Positions 24,288 to 33,376 of a stretch of DNA of 64,000 nucleotides are shown here, one piece after another; the first letter of the stretch is position 1, and every line of letters begins with the position of its first letter. A program made the position numbers and the translations under genes. Source of the stretch: Hathewaya limosa (GTDB lineage Bacteria > Bacillota > Clostridia > Clostridiales > Clostridiaceae); assembly GCF_030815255.1 (NCBI RefSeq), contig NZ_JAUSWN010000004.1, forward strand, positions 62,001-126,000, read 5' to 3'. The notes under the pieces are model-generated. The model saw nothing but the letters and a program-made list of their open reading frames with translations. It had not been told where the DNA came from and ran no database searches.

Positions 24288-24749
24288 ATGAAATGTCCAT
24301 ACTGTAATTATAATGAAAGTAAGGTTGTAGATTCAAGATCTACAGATGACAATTCAGCTATTAGAAGAAGACGAGAATGTTTAAACTGTGCTAAAAGGTA
24401 TACTACATATGAAAAGGTAGAAGATATACCTATTTCCGTTATAAAAAGAGACTTAAGTAGAGAATATTTTAATAGAAATAAAATCATAAATGGATTAATT
24501 AAGGCTTGTGAGAAGAGACCAGTATCAAGAGCTAAAATAGAGTCAATAGCTGAAGAAGTTGAAAAAAAATTATACAATGAAATGTTAACTGAAGTAAGGT
24601 CAGAGTACATAGGAGAATTAATCATGGATATGTTAAAAGATGTTGATGAAATATGTTACGTAAGATTTGCTTCGGTTTATAGACAGTTTAAAGATATTAA
24701 TACTTTTATGGAAGAGATAAAAAGTCTCATGGAAAGAAAAAAATCATAA
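24288..24749 (+). CDS. nrdR: Transcriptional repressor NrdR
   Basis: A 153-residue zinc-ribbon/ATP-cone repressor of ribonucleotide reductase genes. The zinc ribbon has CPYC (residues 3-6) and CLNC (residues 31-34), with the DNA-contacting RSTDDNSAIRRRREC between, and the ATP-cone starts near ISVIKRDLSREYFNR. The protein is full length for the family. No NRD operon target is in the window. AAGGAAG precedes the ATG. A large intrinsic terminator follows. Confidence 0.96.
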   Translation: MKCPYCNYNESKVVDSRSTDDNSAIRRRRECLNCAKRYTTYEKVEDIPISVIKRDLSREYFNRNKIINGLIKACEKRPVSRAKIESIAEEVEKKLYNEMLTEVRSEYIGELIMDMLKDVDEICYVRFASVYRQFKDINTFMEEIKSLMERKKS

Positions 24750-24768
24750 AATTTTAAGTACTAGTGGA

Positions 24769-24808
24769 GGGCTATGTTATAATATTTTTATAACATAGCC
24801 CAAGTTTT
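24769..24808 (+). terminator. Terminator after nrdR
   Basis: GGGCTATGTTATAA pairs with TTATAACATAGCCC around a short A/T loop, followed by AAGTTTTT. Confidence 0.9.
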
Positions 24809-24920
24809 TATTAAAATAAATATTATGGTATTGGTTAAAATTAGGTTAAATATGTTCTGAAAATTTTAAAATAAGTATAATTAATGATAAAATAAATTGA
24901 AAAACATATAGAGGTGTAAT

Positions 24921-25628
24921 ATGGAGTTTAAATATATAGAAGATTATAAGTTTATAAAATTTAATTATGATAATGTGTATATGTTTTTTTCAACGGCTGA
25001 GGGAAATCTAGATTTTAATAAGAATTTTCCTAAGGGTATTGAAAACTTAAATAATTTAAAAAGATGGTTTAATGTTGATTATGTATCTTATTTAAATCAA
25101 ACTCATTCTGATAAAGTGTTAATTGCAGATGATAATGTGTATGATGGAGATGCGTTAATTACCAATGAATTAAATAGAATTATAGGAGTATTTACAGCAG
25201 ATTGTGTTCCTATTTTACTTGTAGATAAACAAAATAAAGCTATAGCAGCAGTACATAGTGGATGGAGAGGAACTGTACAAGATATAGTTTTGAATACTAT
25301 AGAAGAATTAAAGAATAAATATAATTCCAAAGAAGAAAATATAAATGTTTATATAGGTCCTCATAATAAAAAATGTTGTTATGAAGTAGGTGAAGATGTT
25401 ATAGAATTATTTAGAGAGAAAAAATGTTTTAATGAAAGTATGTATGTAAATGGCAAAATTAATTTAGAAGCATACATAGTTGAAACCTTAATTAATAAAG
25501 GAATAAAAAGAGAAAATATTTGTACTGAAAATTTATGTACGTATTGTAATAAAGATACTAAATTACATTCTTATAGAAAAGAAAAAGATGGTTATGGAAG
25601 AATGTTTTCATTTGTATTTATAAAATAA
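24921..25628 (+). CDS. pgeF: Peptidoglycan editing factor PgeF (YfiH/YlmD family)
   Basis: A 235-residue laccase-fold protein. QTHSDKV, the metal-binding FTADCVPILLVD and AVHSGWRGTVQDI are the family hallmarks, and TYCNKDTKLHSYRKEK is near the end. In E. coli the protein removes wrongly incorporated L-serine from peptidoglycan precursors; older annotations call it a polyphenol oxidase. The B. subtilis homologue ylmD also lies just after sigG-ylmC, so the position is conserved although nrdR is inserted here. GAGGTG precedes the ATG. Confidence 0.92.
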   Translation: MEFKYIEDYKFIKFNYDNVYMFFSTAEGNLDFNKNFPKGIENLNNLKRWFNVDYVSYLNQTHSDKVLIADDNVYDGDALITNELNRIIGVFTADCVPILLVDKQNKAIAAVHSGWRGTVQDIVLNTIEELKNKYNSKEENINVYIGPHNKKCCYEVGEDVIELFREKKCFNESMYVNGKINLEAYIVETLINKGIKRENICTENLCTYCNKDTKLHSYRKEKDGYGRMFSFVFIK

Positions 25629-25658
25629 ATTTATATTTTAAAATAAGGAGTGTAAGGT

Positions 25659-26354
25659 ATGAAAAATGCTCGAATTCTTATAGTTGATGATGAGGAACAT
25701 ATTCAAGAATTAATAAAATTTAATTTGGAGAAAAATGGATATAAGGCTTTTTGTGTAGGGAATGGTCTAGATGCTATTAAAGTTGCAAAAGAAGAAATTC
25801 CGGATTTAATTTTATTAGATTTAATGTTACCAGGTATGGATGGATATGATGTTTGTAAGCAAATAAGAAATGATTCTAGCTTAAGTAATATTCCTATTAT
25901 AATGATTACAGCTAAAGGAGAGGAATTTGATAAAATTTTGGGGTTGGAATTAGGGGCTGATGATTATATAACAAAACCTTTTTCAATAAGAGAACTTATG
26001 GCTAGGGTTAAAGCTATTTTAAGAAGAATAGTAATGCAAAATGAAGATAAGTCATATAGATTTGGAAATATACTTATAAATTTTGAACAACATGAAATAA
26101 GCAAAGAAAATAAAAAAATAGATTTAACATTAAAAGAATTTGAACTTTTAGAGATATTAATTAAAAATAAAGGTAGGGTCATGACCAGAGAATTTTTATT
26201 GGATAAAATTTGGGGATATGAATACATAGGAGAAACTAGAACAGTAGACGTTCATATTAGACATTTAAGAAAAAAGATTGAAGATGATGATAAAAATCCA
26301 AAATATATCCAAACAGTTAGAGGGATAGGGTATAGATTTAGTATAGGAGATTAG
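25659..26354 (+). CDS. phoP: Phosphate regulon response regulator PhoP/PhoB type
   Basis: A 231-residue OmpR-family response regulator. The receiver domain has the acidic pair near Asp10/Asp11 (ILIVDDEEH), the phospho-acceptor Asp54 (LLDLMLPGMDG) and the KPFS switch lysine. The winged-helix output ends VDVHIRHLRKKIEDD...TVRGIGYRF. The cognate kinase follows after two bases, and the pst genes come next, so the pair almost certainly senses phosphate starvation. AAGGAGTG precedes the ATG. Repeats that could be its binding sites stand before pstS. Confidence 0.92.
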   Translation: MKNARILIVDDEEHIQELIKFNLEKNGYKAFCVGNGLDAIKVAKEEIPDLILLDLMLPGMDGYDVCKQIRNDSSLSNIPIIMITAKGEEFDKILGLELGADDYITKPFSIRELMARVKAILRRIVMQNEDKSYRFGNILINFEQHEISKENKKIDLTLKEFELLEILIKNKGRVMTREFLLDKIWGYEYIGETRTVDVHIRHLRKKIEDDDKNPKYIQTVRGIGYRFSIGD

Positions 26355-26356
26355 AG

Positions 26357-28048
26357 ATGAAAAAAAAGATAATGATATCTATGTTTTTGTCTATTACAAT
26401 AGTCGTAGGTATAGTTATATTTTTAATATCTAAAGTATTTGAGTATAAACAAGAAGAATTAGTTACTAATTATCTGAGAGCAAATAATGATCTTATGAGA
26501 TCGTTTTTATCTGAAAATAAAGGGCTTAAAAAAGATCATATAAAAGAGAAAGAAATTAGGGTAACTTATATTAATTCTAGAGGAAAAGTTTTATTTGATA
26601 CAGAATTAAATGATGGAAAATTAGAAAATCATAATGAAAGAAATGAGATAAAGGGAGCAAAAGAAAAAGGAGAAGGAATAAGTTTAAGAAAATCAGTTTC
26701 TTCTAATAAAAAAATGTTATATTTAGCTACAAAGTTAGAAAATGGGGACATTATTAGAAGTTCAATTTATATGGATAGTATTTCGCTTTTAAATAATAAA
26801 TTTCTAAATTATTATTTAATTATTATTGTAGTTATTTTAATATTTACTTTATGGATTTGTAATAAGATAACGTATATAATAGTAAAGCCTATTAAAGATT
26901 TAGATTTTGCTACTGATAGAATTGCTAAGGGAGAATTAAATAGAAGAGTTAATATAACTTCTGCTGATGAATTAGGTGCTTTAGGTAAAAATTTTAATTC
27001 TATGGCTAATAAATTGCAAAAAACAATAAATGAAGCATTGGATAATCAAAATAGATTAGAGGCTATTTTAAAATGTATGGATAGTGGAATTATTGCAGTA
27101 GATAGGAATTTTAATGTTATTATGATAAACCCATATGCAGAAAGAATTTTTGGAATTGATGAAGATATTATGGGTAAATCTCTTTTAAATAATATTAAAG
27201 ATTATGAGTTGGAAAAAATTCTTTTAAATAATGATAATGAATATAAAGAATTTAAGATAATGTGGCCTCAAGAAAGAGATCTTAGGATAAAGACTACAGA
27301 TATAATAAATAGAAATGAACATATAGGAAAGGTAGCTGTAGTTCAGGATATTACTGATATTAAAAAACTTGAAAATATGAGATCTCAATTTGTTGCAAAT
27401 GTATCCCATGAACTTAAAACACCTCTTACTTCTATAAAAGGTTTTGCTGAGACATTAAAAGAAGTGGATGATGTAAAATATAGAGAAAAATTTTTAGACA
27501 TAATAAATAATGAAGCAGAAAGATTAACTAGGCTTATTAATGATATATTAATACTTTCTCATATTGAAAATAAAAAAGAAATTAAAAAAGAATATATTAA
27601 TGTAGATGATCTTATAAATGATGTATTTTTATTAATAAAAAGTCAGGCGGAGTCTAAAAAAATAAAATTAACTTTAGAAGGAGATAAGATAGATAACATA
27701 TTAGGTGATGGTGATAAATTTAAGCAAATGCTTATTAACTTGATTGATAATGCAGTTAAATATAATCACTTAGGAGGGTATGTTAAAATACTTTGTAAAA
27801 GTTATGATAAGTACTTTACTATAACAGTAAAAGACAATGGCGTGGGAATTCCAAAATCTGAAATATCAAGATTGTTCGAAAGATTTTATAGAGTAGATAA
27901 AGCAAGATCAAGAGCCAACGGGGGAACAGGATTAGGACTTGCAATAGTAAAACATATAATCATCTTATTTAATGGTGAAATTTTTGTGGAAAGTGAATTA
28001 GGTAAGGGAAGTTTATTTATAGTAAAGATTCCATATGAAGAGGGATAA
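26357..28048 (+). CDS. phoR: Phosphate regulon sensor histidine kinase PhoR (PnpS)
   Basis: A 563-residue membrane kinase. Two membrane segments (about residues 5-25 and 147-167) flank an extracytoplasmic domain, then a HAMP domain (ITYIIVKPIKDLDFATDRIA), a PAS domain (about 225-335), the HisKA box with His351 in NVSHELKTPLTS, and an HATPase with the N box LINLIDNAVKYN and G boxes KDNGVGIP and GTGLGLAIVKH. All catalytic parts are intact. It is co-transcribed with phoP and ends at a strong terminator, so pstS has its own promoter. Confidence 0.92.
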   Translation: MKKKIMISMFLSITIVVGIVIFLISKVFEYKQEELVTNYLRANNDLMRSFLSENKGLKKDHIKEKEIRVTYINSRGKVLFDTELNDGKLENHNERNEIKGAKEKGEGISLRKSVSSNKKMLYLATKLENGDIIRSSIYMDSISLLNNKFLNYYLIIIVVILIFTLWICNKITYIIVKPIKDLDFATDRIAKGELNRRVNITSADELGALGKNFNSMANKLQKTINEALDNQNRLEAILKCMDSGIIAVDRNFNVIMINPYAERIFGIDEDIMGKSLLNNIKDYELEKILLNNDNEYKEFKIMWPQERDLRIKTTDIINRNEHIGKVAVVQDITDIKKLENMRSQFVANVSHELKTPLTSIKGFAETLKEVDDVKYREKFLDIINNEAERLTRLINDILILSHIENKKEIKKEYINVDDLINDVFLLIKSQAESKKIKLTLEGDKIDNILGDGDKFKQMLINLIDNAVKYNHLGGYVKILCKSYDKYFTITVKDNGVGIPKSEISRLFERFYRVDKARSRANGGTGLGLAIVKHIIILFNGEIFVESELGKGSLFIVKIPYEEG

Positions 28049-28071
28049 AATTTATAAATTAAAGGAAACAT

Positions 28072-28114
28072 AAACCTAAAGATTATTTTAAGATAATCTT
28101 TAGGTTTATTTTTT
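28072..28114 (+). terminator. Terminator after phoR
   Basis: AAACCTAAAGATTAT (28072-28086) pairs with ATAATCTTTAGGTTT (28093-28107), followed by ATTTTTTG. It divides the regulator pair from the pst operon. Confidence 0.9.
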
Positions 28115-28141
28115 GTAAAATTTAATTAACATGTAAAAAAC

Positions 28142-28176
28142 TTAACTTAACTTTTAAGTAATTTGGATTTAACTTT
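28142..28176 (+). promoter_or_regulatory. Candidate PhoP-binding direct repeats before pstS
   Basis: TTAACTT occurs at 28142, 28147 and 28169. The last two are 22 bases apart, two helical-turn steps of 11, the spacing of PhoP direct repeats (TTAACA type) in Firmicutes. An A/T-rich -10-like TATATT follows near 28184. Placement before pstS and after the phoR terminator fits PhoP control. Eye matching only. Confidence 0.45.
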
Positions 28177-28247
28177 AAATTAGTATATTTATATTAAAGA
28201 TTAAAATGCTAAAGGATAAAAGTAAATTAATTTTGGAGGTATAAAAT

Positions 28248-29129
28248 ATGAAAAACAGTTTTACTAAAATAATAAGTTTATTAATAGCAAGTACACTGAT
28301 AATAGGGACATTTGTAGGATGTGGAAGTTCAGAAACAACTAAAGCACAAAAAGAAAATAATAATGCTCAGACTATTACAGCCATTGGATCTTCAGCTTTA
28401 CAACCTTTAGTAGAAGAAACAGCCAAGAATTTTAAAATTAAAAATCCTCAAGTTACAATTAATGTACAAGGTGGTGGAAGTGGAGCTGGTATAAATCAAG
28501 TATCTGAAGGAACAGCGGATATAGGGAATTCCGATGTGTTAGCAGAAAAGAAATTAAAAGATAAAACAAAGTTAGCAGAATTAATAGATAACAAGGTATG
28601 TGGAATTGGATTTGCAATGGTAGTTAGTAAAGATGTAAAGGTCAATTCTCTAACAAAAGAGCAGATTCAAAAAATTTTTATTGGAGAAATAACTAACTGG
28701 AAACAAGTTGGAGGAGAAGATAAAGAAATAAGTGTAATTAATAGAAGTTCTTCTTCAGGAACTAGAGCAGCTTTTTTGGATAAAATTATGGAAGGCAAAA
28801 AAGAACAAGAAAGTTTGGGAATAACTCAAGATTCTAGTGGTGCTGTAAAGACGGCTCTTCAAAGTACAAAAGGGGCAATAAGTTATTTAGCTTTACCTTA
28901 TATAACAGAAGAGGTTAAAAAAGATATTAATTTATTGAAAATAGATAAAGTAGAACCAACAATTGAAAATATTATAGAACATAAGTATGATTTTTGGTCA
29001 TATGAACACATGTATACAAAGGGTGAAGGAAAGAGAGTAGTAAAAGATTTTATAGATTATACTATCGGTGAAGAAAATAGTTCTACTATTGAAAAAATGG
29101 GATATATTCCTGTTAAAAATTTAAAATAA
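28248..29129 (+). CDS. pstS: Phosphate ABC transporter substrate-binding lipoprotein PstS
   Basis: A 293-residue lipoprotein. The signal peptide ends in the lipobox TFVGC with Cys25 as the lipid-anchored residue. Phosphate-binding motifs are all seen: AIGSSALQPL, QGGGSGAGINQV, GNSDV, and NRSSSSGTRAAF. It captures inorganic phosphate outside the membrane and hands it to PstCA. A clear GGAGGT site precedes the ATG. First gene of the pst operon; the possible PhoP sites lie about 70 to 100 bases upstream. A divergent paralogue lies at 32444-33262. Confidence 0.96.
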   Translation: MKNSFTKIISLLIASTLIIGTFVGCGSSETTKAQKENNNAQTITAIGSSALQPLVEETAKNFKIKNPQVTINVQGGGSGAGINQVSEGTADIGNSDVLAEKKLKDKTKLAELIDNKVCGIGFAMVVSKDVKVNSLTKEQIQKIFIGEITNWKQVGGEDKEISVINRSSSSGTRAAFLDKIMEGKKEQESLGITQDSSGAVKTALQSTKGAISYLALPYITEEVKKDINLLKIDKVEPTIENIIEHKYDFWSYEHMYTKGEGKRVVKDFIDYTIGEENSSTIEKMGYIPVKNLK

Positions 29130-29152
29130 TTTTTAGATAGGCAGTGTTAAAA

Positions 29153-30043
29153 ATGGAAAATAAGAATTTTTTTAATAAGTTAAAAAATGAATATTTAGGA
29201 AACATATATGCTACTTTTTGTGGAGTATTTATAGTTATAATAACTTTTTCTATTATTTTATTTTTGGCTAGTAAGGGAGTGAAAAGTTTTATTAACAATG
29301 GTGTATCTGTAAAAGAATTCGTTTTTTCGGGACATTGGTCTCCAGAAGGAGATATACCTTCCTTTGGAAGTGCTAAGTTTATTTTAGGATCTACTTTAGT
29401 ATCTTTAGGAGCAATACTAATAAGTACTCCTATTAGTATAAGTTTAGCTTTATTTATAACCTATATATCACCAAACATTGGCAAAAAAATTTTAAGACCT
29501 GCAATAGAATTATTTGTTGGAATACCTTCAGTTTTATACGGATGGCTTGGAGTAACCTTATTAGTACCCTTAATAAAAAATATTTTTGGAGGAATAGGAT
29601 TTAGTCTATTTGCAGGTATTATTGTATTAAGCATAATGATACTACCTACAATAACAAGTCTTACATTAGACACATTAAAAAATATTCCTAAAGAGTATAT
29701 GGAAGCTTCTTATGGAATGGGGGCAACAAGAAGTCAAACAATATTTAAAGTGTTGCTTCCGGCAGGAAAAACTGGAATTTTAACAGGTATAGTTTTAGGA
29801 TTAGCAAGAGCTTTTGGAGAAGCTTTAGCAGTACAAATGGTTATAGGAAATACTCTAAAGTATCCAGATAGTTTATTAAAACCAGCAACTACTTTAACAT
29901 CTGTTTTGACTATGGATATGGCAAATACCTTAAATGGTACTCCGTGGAATGATGCTCTTTGGTCTTTAGCATTATTACTTCTTTTAATTTCCTTTTTATT
30001 TATATTGATTATTAAATTTATAGGAAAAAAGGGGGAAAAATAA
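29153..30043 (+). CDS. pstC: Phosphate ABC transporter permease PstC
   Basis: A 296-residue membrane permease with six hydrophobic segments. The EAA-type coupling loop MEASYGMGATRSQTIFKVLLP and the LARAFGEALAVQMVIGN block identify PstC. It forms the channel with PstA. The ATG at 29153 was preferred over GTG 29144, which would add three residues; the ribosome-binding site is weak for both. It follows pstS by 23 bases and precedes pstA with no gap. Confidence 0.94.
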   Translation: MENKNFFNKLKNEYLGNIYATFCGVFIVIITFSIILFLASKGVKSFINNGVSVKEFVFSGHWSPEGDIPSFGSAKFILGSTLVSLGAILISTPISISLALFITYISPNIGKKILRPAIELFVGIPSVLYGWLGVTLLVPLIKNIFGGIGFSLFAGIIVLSIMILPTITSLTLDTLKNIPKEYMEASYGMGATRSQTIFKVLLPAGKTGILTGIVLGLARAFGEALAVQMVIGNTLKYPDSLLKPATTLTSVLTMDMANTLNGTPWNDALWSLALLLLLISFLFILIIKFIGKKGEK

Positions 30044-30931
30044 ATGAATAGGGAGTTTAAGGATAAAGTATTTACAGGATTTTTATATTGCATAAGTATT
30101 TTTGTATTAATATTACTTGCTTTTCTAATAGGATATATTATTATCAATGGAATACATGGATTAAATCCTAAATTTTTATTTGGAACATCTCTTTTTACCG
30201 TTGATGGTAAAGGAGGAGTAGGAATACAATTATTTAATTCAATATATATACTAATTTTATCTTTATTAATTTCTGTGCCTTTAGGTATAGGAGGAGGAAT
30301 CTATTTAGCAAAGTATGCTAAGAAAGGTTTGTTTATAAAAATTCTTAGAATTTCAATTGAAGCTATGGCATCCCTTCCTTCTATAGTAGTTGGATTATTT
30401 GGACTTTTAGTATTTGTAAATAAAACAGGATGGGGATTTACATTATTTTCAGGAGCATTAGTGCTGAGTATATTAAATTTACCATCTTTAGTAAGGGTAA
30501 GTGAAGATGCTATTAGCACCTCATCAAAAGGTGTAGAGGAAGGAAGTTTGGCATTAGGGGCTACAAAATGGCAAACTATAAAAAAGGTAATTCTTCCAAG
30601 GGCTATTCCACAAATTTTAACAGCTATTATATTAGCGGCTGGCAGAATATTTGGAGAGGCAGCGGCTTTATTATATACTGCAGGTATGAGCGCACCGAAT
30701 ATAAGCTTTAAGGTAACAGAATTATTTTCTAAAAATGGAGCATTAAATATTTTTAGACCTGCGGAAACTTTATCGGTATTCATATGGAAAACTAATTCAG
30801 AAGGAATGATGTCCAATAGTGGAAAGATAGCTAGTGGGGCGGCTGCTGTTTTAATAGTTATGGTTATAGTTTTTAATATAATAGCTAAGTTAATAGGAAA
30901 GAAAATGAGCAGATCATATGAAGGGCACTAG
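30044..30931 (+). CDS. pstA: Phosphate ABC transporter permease PstA
   Basis: A 295-residue permease with six membrane segments. The coupling loop EGSLALGATKWQTIKKVILP and AAGRIFGEAAALLYTAG are PstA hallmarks. It starts immediately after the pstC stop with GGGGGAA nine bases upstream. Its C-terminus is basic (GKKMSRSYEGH). Overlap with pstB is avoided once the better pstB start at 30951 is used. Confidence 0.95.
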   Translation: MNREFKDKVFTGFLYCISIFVLILLAFLIGYIIINGIHGLNPKFLFGTSLFTVDGKGGVGIQLFNSIYILILSLLISVPLGIGGGIYLAKYAKKGLFIKILRISIEAMASLPSIVVGLFGLLVFVNKTGWGFTLFSGALVLSILNLPSLVRVSEDAISTSSKGVEEGSLALGATKWQTIKKVILPRAIPQILTAIILAAGRIFGEAAALLYTAGMSAPNISFKVTELFSKNGALNIFRPAETLSVFIWKTNSEGMMSNSGKIASGAAAVLIVMVIVFNIIAKLIGKKMSRSYEGH

Positions 30932-30950
30932 AAAGGAGAAGAATAAGTAT

Positions 30951-31700
30951 ATGATAATTGTATCGAAAGATTTAAATCTTTATTACGGAAGTAATCATGC
31001 TTTAAAGAATATAAATATAGAGATAGATAAAAATAAAGTTACAGCATTAATAGGACCTTCTGGTTGTGGAAAGTCAACTTTTTTAAGATGTTTAAATCGA
31101 ATGAATGATTTAATAGATAGTGTAAAGATTAAAGGAGAGGTAATTTTTGAAGATAAAAATATTTATTCGGAAAGTTACAATATAATAGATTTAAGAAAAA
31201 GAGTGGGTATGGTATTCCAAAAGGCCAATCCGTTTCCTATGAGTATATATGATAATGTAGCTTATGGACCAAGGATACATGGAATTAAGAATAAGAAGAT
31301 TCTAGATGAAATAGTGGAACAAAGCTTAAAAGGTGCTTCTATTTGGGAAGAGGTAAAAGATAGATTAAATAAAAGTGCTTTAGGTATGTCAGGGGGACAA
31401 CAGCAAAGACTTTGTATAGCTAGAACCTTGGCTGTTAAACCCGAAATTATATTAATGGATGAACCTACTTCAGCATTGGACCCTATTTCAACTTTAAAAG
31501 TCGAGGAATTAATGGAAACGCTTAAGAAGAATTATACAGTGGTAATTGTAACTCATAATATGCAGCAAGCAGGAAGAATTTCGGATAAAACTGCATTTTT
31601 CTTAAATGGTGAAATTATTGAATTTGGAGAGACTAATGAAATATTTTATAATCCCAAAGATAAAAGGACAGAGGATTATATAACAGGAAGATTTGGATAG
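30951..31700 (+). CDS. pstB: Phosphate ABC transporter ATP-binding protein PstB
   Basis: A 249-residue ABC ATPase powering PstCA. Walker A is IGPSGCGKSTFLR, the Q loop is GMVFQKANPFPMSIYDNV, the signature is MSGGQQQRLCIARTLA, Walker B is IILMDEPTSALDP, and the switch His is in VTHNMQQA. ATG 30951 was chosen because AAAGGAG lies 12 bases upstream and the first residues then match PstB; the ATG at 30918 lies inside pstA. Length is normal for the family. Confidence 0.97.
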   Translation: MIIVSKDLNLYYGSNHALKNINIEIDKNKVTALIGPSGCGKSTFLRCLNRMNDLIDSVKIKGEVIFEDKNIYSESYNIIDLRKRVGMVFQKANPFPMSIYDNVAYGPRIHGIKNKKILDEIVEQSLKGASIWEEVKDRLNKSALGMSGGQQQRLCIARTLAVKPEIILMDEPTSALDPISTLKVEELMETLKKNYTVVIVTHNMQQAGRISDKTAFFLNGEIIEFGETNEIFYNPKDKRTEDYITGRFG

Positions 31701-31723
31701 ATTATAAGTACTAAGAAAGAGAG

Positions 31724-32389
31724 ATGAATGAAATGGTTAGAGTAAGCTTTGAAAGTTCTATGGAAGAACTTCACAACGATATAATAAGAATGGGGTCAAT
31801 GGTAGAAAAACAATTATATAATGCTGTTAAATCTGTTTTAAATAAAGATTCTATTATGGCCGAGGAAATAATTAAAAAAGATGATGAAATAGATGATTTT
31901 GAAAAAGATATAGAAGATAAAGCAATAAAACTTATAGCAACTCAACAACCATTAGCAGGAGATCTTAGAAATATTTTTACTTCAACTAAAATAGTAACTG
32001 ACCTAGAAAGAATAGCAGATCATGCAGTGAATATTAGTAAAATGACTATAAAAATTAAAAATAGTAATATGGAACAAGAACTAGTTTTGATAAACGACAT
32101 AGTAGAAATTATATTAAATATGTTCAGAGAATCATTGGATTCTTATGTTGAGGGCAATGTAAAAAAGGCATATGAAGTATGTGCAATGGATGATGAAGTG
32201 GATAGATTGTATGGTCTTGCGTTTACCAAAATTATAGATTCCATAAATGAAAAAAGTAAAGATATAGATACTATATACAGAATACTTTTAGCCTATAAAT
32301 ATTTAGAAAGAATAGGAGATCATATAACTAATATATGTGAATGGACTATATATCTAGTTACAGGTGAAAAAGTTGATTTAAATGAATAA
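31724..32389 (+). CDS. phoU: Phosphate signalling regulator PhoU
   Basis: A 221-residue all-helical protein made of two PhoU three-helix repeats. Metal-binding acidic motifs E(R)IADHAVNI and YLERIGDHITNI mark the repeats. PhoU links the Pst transporter to the PhoR kinase and keeps the regulon off in high phosphate. Two in-frame ATGs (31724 and 31733) are possible; the second is better spaced from GAGAG. It closes the standard pstSCAB-phoU order, but one more lipoprotein gene follows. Confidence 0.95.
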   Translation: MNEMVRVSFESSMEELHNDIIRMGSMVEKQLYNAVKSVLNKDSIMAEEIIKKDDEIDDFEKDIEDKAIKLIATQQPLAGDLRNIFTSTKIVTDLERIADHAVNISKMTIKIKNSNMEQELVLINDIVEIILNMFRESLDSYVEGNVKKAYEVCAMDDEVDRLYGLAFTKIIDSINEKSKDIDTIYRILLAYKYLERIGDHITNICEWTIYLVTGEKVDLNE

Positions 32390-32443
32390 AAAAAATAATA
32401 TGAGAAAAACTAAGAAAAACATTAAAAGATTCGAGGGATTTAA

Positions 32444-33262
32444 ATGAAAAAATTCTTGGCTTTTTTGTGTATTATAAGTTGTCTATTTTTTGCAGCATGT
32501 TCCACATTACCTTTAAAATTTAATAATGCTAAAAATGAAGAAAATAATAGTCTCATTCTTTATTGTAGTAATGTAATAAAACCAATGGCTGATAGTATAG
32601 TTAAAGATGTAAATCTAAATAGTAAATATAAAATAGAAATAAAAACTATAGATGAAGCCGAAGTGGATTCTATATTAAAAAAAGGGAAAGAAGCATGTGT
32701 TTTTATGGGGTTTGAAGAAAGACAGACAGAAAATATTGCAATAGAAACTATAGGGAAAGATGGTATAGGAATTATTACAAGTGCAGGTTCTAAATTAGAA
32801 AATATAAATTTTGAAAATTTAAGAGATATATATAGTGGTAAAGTAAATAGATTTGAAGATAATCCTAATAAAGAAAATATAATAAAATTTGTAATGTTCG
32901 ATGATAATAACACTTTAAGAAAAAAATTTAATAAGCAAGTTATGGAGTTTCCTTCTAAAATTATGTATGATTCCAAAGTAGAAGTTGTTAATACAATGGA
33001 TGAGATGATAAGTAAGGTAAAACAAGAAGGATATATCGGATATACTAATTTGCAATATGGAAAAAGTAATGGAATAAAAACTTTAAAACTTAATGGAGTT
33101 CATTTTTCAAAGGATAGTATTAAGACACTAACTTATCCTTTAACATATAATTTAAATGTTATCTATGATAAAAAATATAAAAAAGAATCTCAAGAATTTA
33201 TAAATTATCTTAAAAGCATTCAAGGAAAAAGAACTATAGAAAACTTTGCTGTTGGAACTTAA
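32444..33262 (+). CDS. PstS-like lipoprotein with degenerate phosphate-binding site
   Basis: A 272-residue secreted lipoprotein (lipobox FFAAC, Cys19). The body aligns with PstS: IGKDGIGIITSAG and ENLRDIYSGKVNRFEDN correspond to the hinge region of the periplasmic-binding fold. The phosphate-contact motifs are missing: GSSALQPL of the true PstS becomes YCSNVIKPM and SSSSGTRAA becomes FDDNNTLRK. It is therefore unlikely to bind phosphate in the same way. Its place after phoU suggests a link with the regulon, as an accessory or sensor subunit or a decayed duplicate. No frameshift is visible. Function unknown. Confidence 0.75.
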   Translation: MKKFLAFLCIISCLFFAACSTLPLKFNNAKNEENNSLILYCSNVIKPMADSIVKDVNLNSKYKIEIKTIDEAEVDSILKKGKEACVFMGFEERQTENIAIETIGKDGIGIITSAGSKLENINFENLRDIYSGKVNRFEDNPNKENIIKFVMFDDNNTLRKKFNKQVMEFPSKIMYDSKVEVVNTMDEMISKVKQEGYIGYTNLQYGKSNGIKTLKLNGVHFSKDSIKTLTYPLTYNLNVIYDKKYKKESQEFINYLKSIQGKRTIENFAVGT

Positions 33263-33264
33263 TG

Positions 33265-33294
33265 AAAACCTTCCTATATAAGGAGGGTTTTATT
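33265..33294 (+). terminator. Terminator of the pst operon
   Basis: AAAACCTTCCT pairs with AGGAGGGTTTT (one G-U) around ATATA, then TATT. It ends the pstSCAB-phoU-lipoprotein unit. Confidence 0.8.
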
Positions 33295-33312
33295 AGGTTT
33301 GAAGTAAATAGA

Positions 33313-33341
33313 TTGACTAAAAAAGAGAATTAGGGTAATAT
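33313..33341 (+). promoter_or_regulatory. Promoter for the DUF512-der-gpsA unit
   Basis: TTGACT (33313-33318), a 17-base spacer and TAATAT (33336-33341), about 35 bases before the GAGGAGG of the next gene. Confidence 0.5.
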
Positions 33342-33376
33342 AAAGTGATGTATGTTGTTTATCAGAGGAGGTTTAA

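Noticed and set aside
30301..30816. A 171-codon reverse open frame
   Set aside because: Shadow of pstA; pstA is clear from its coupling loop and operon context.
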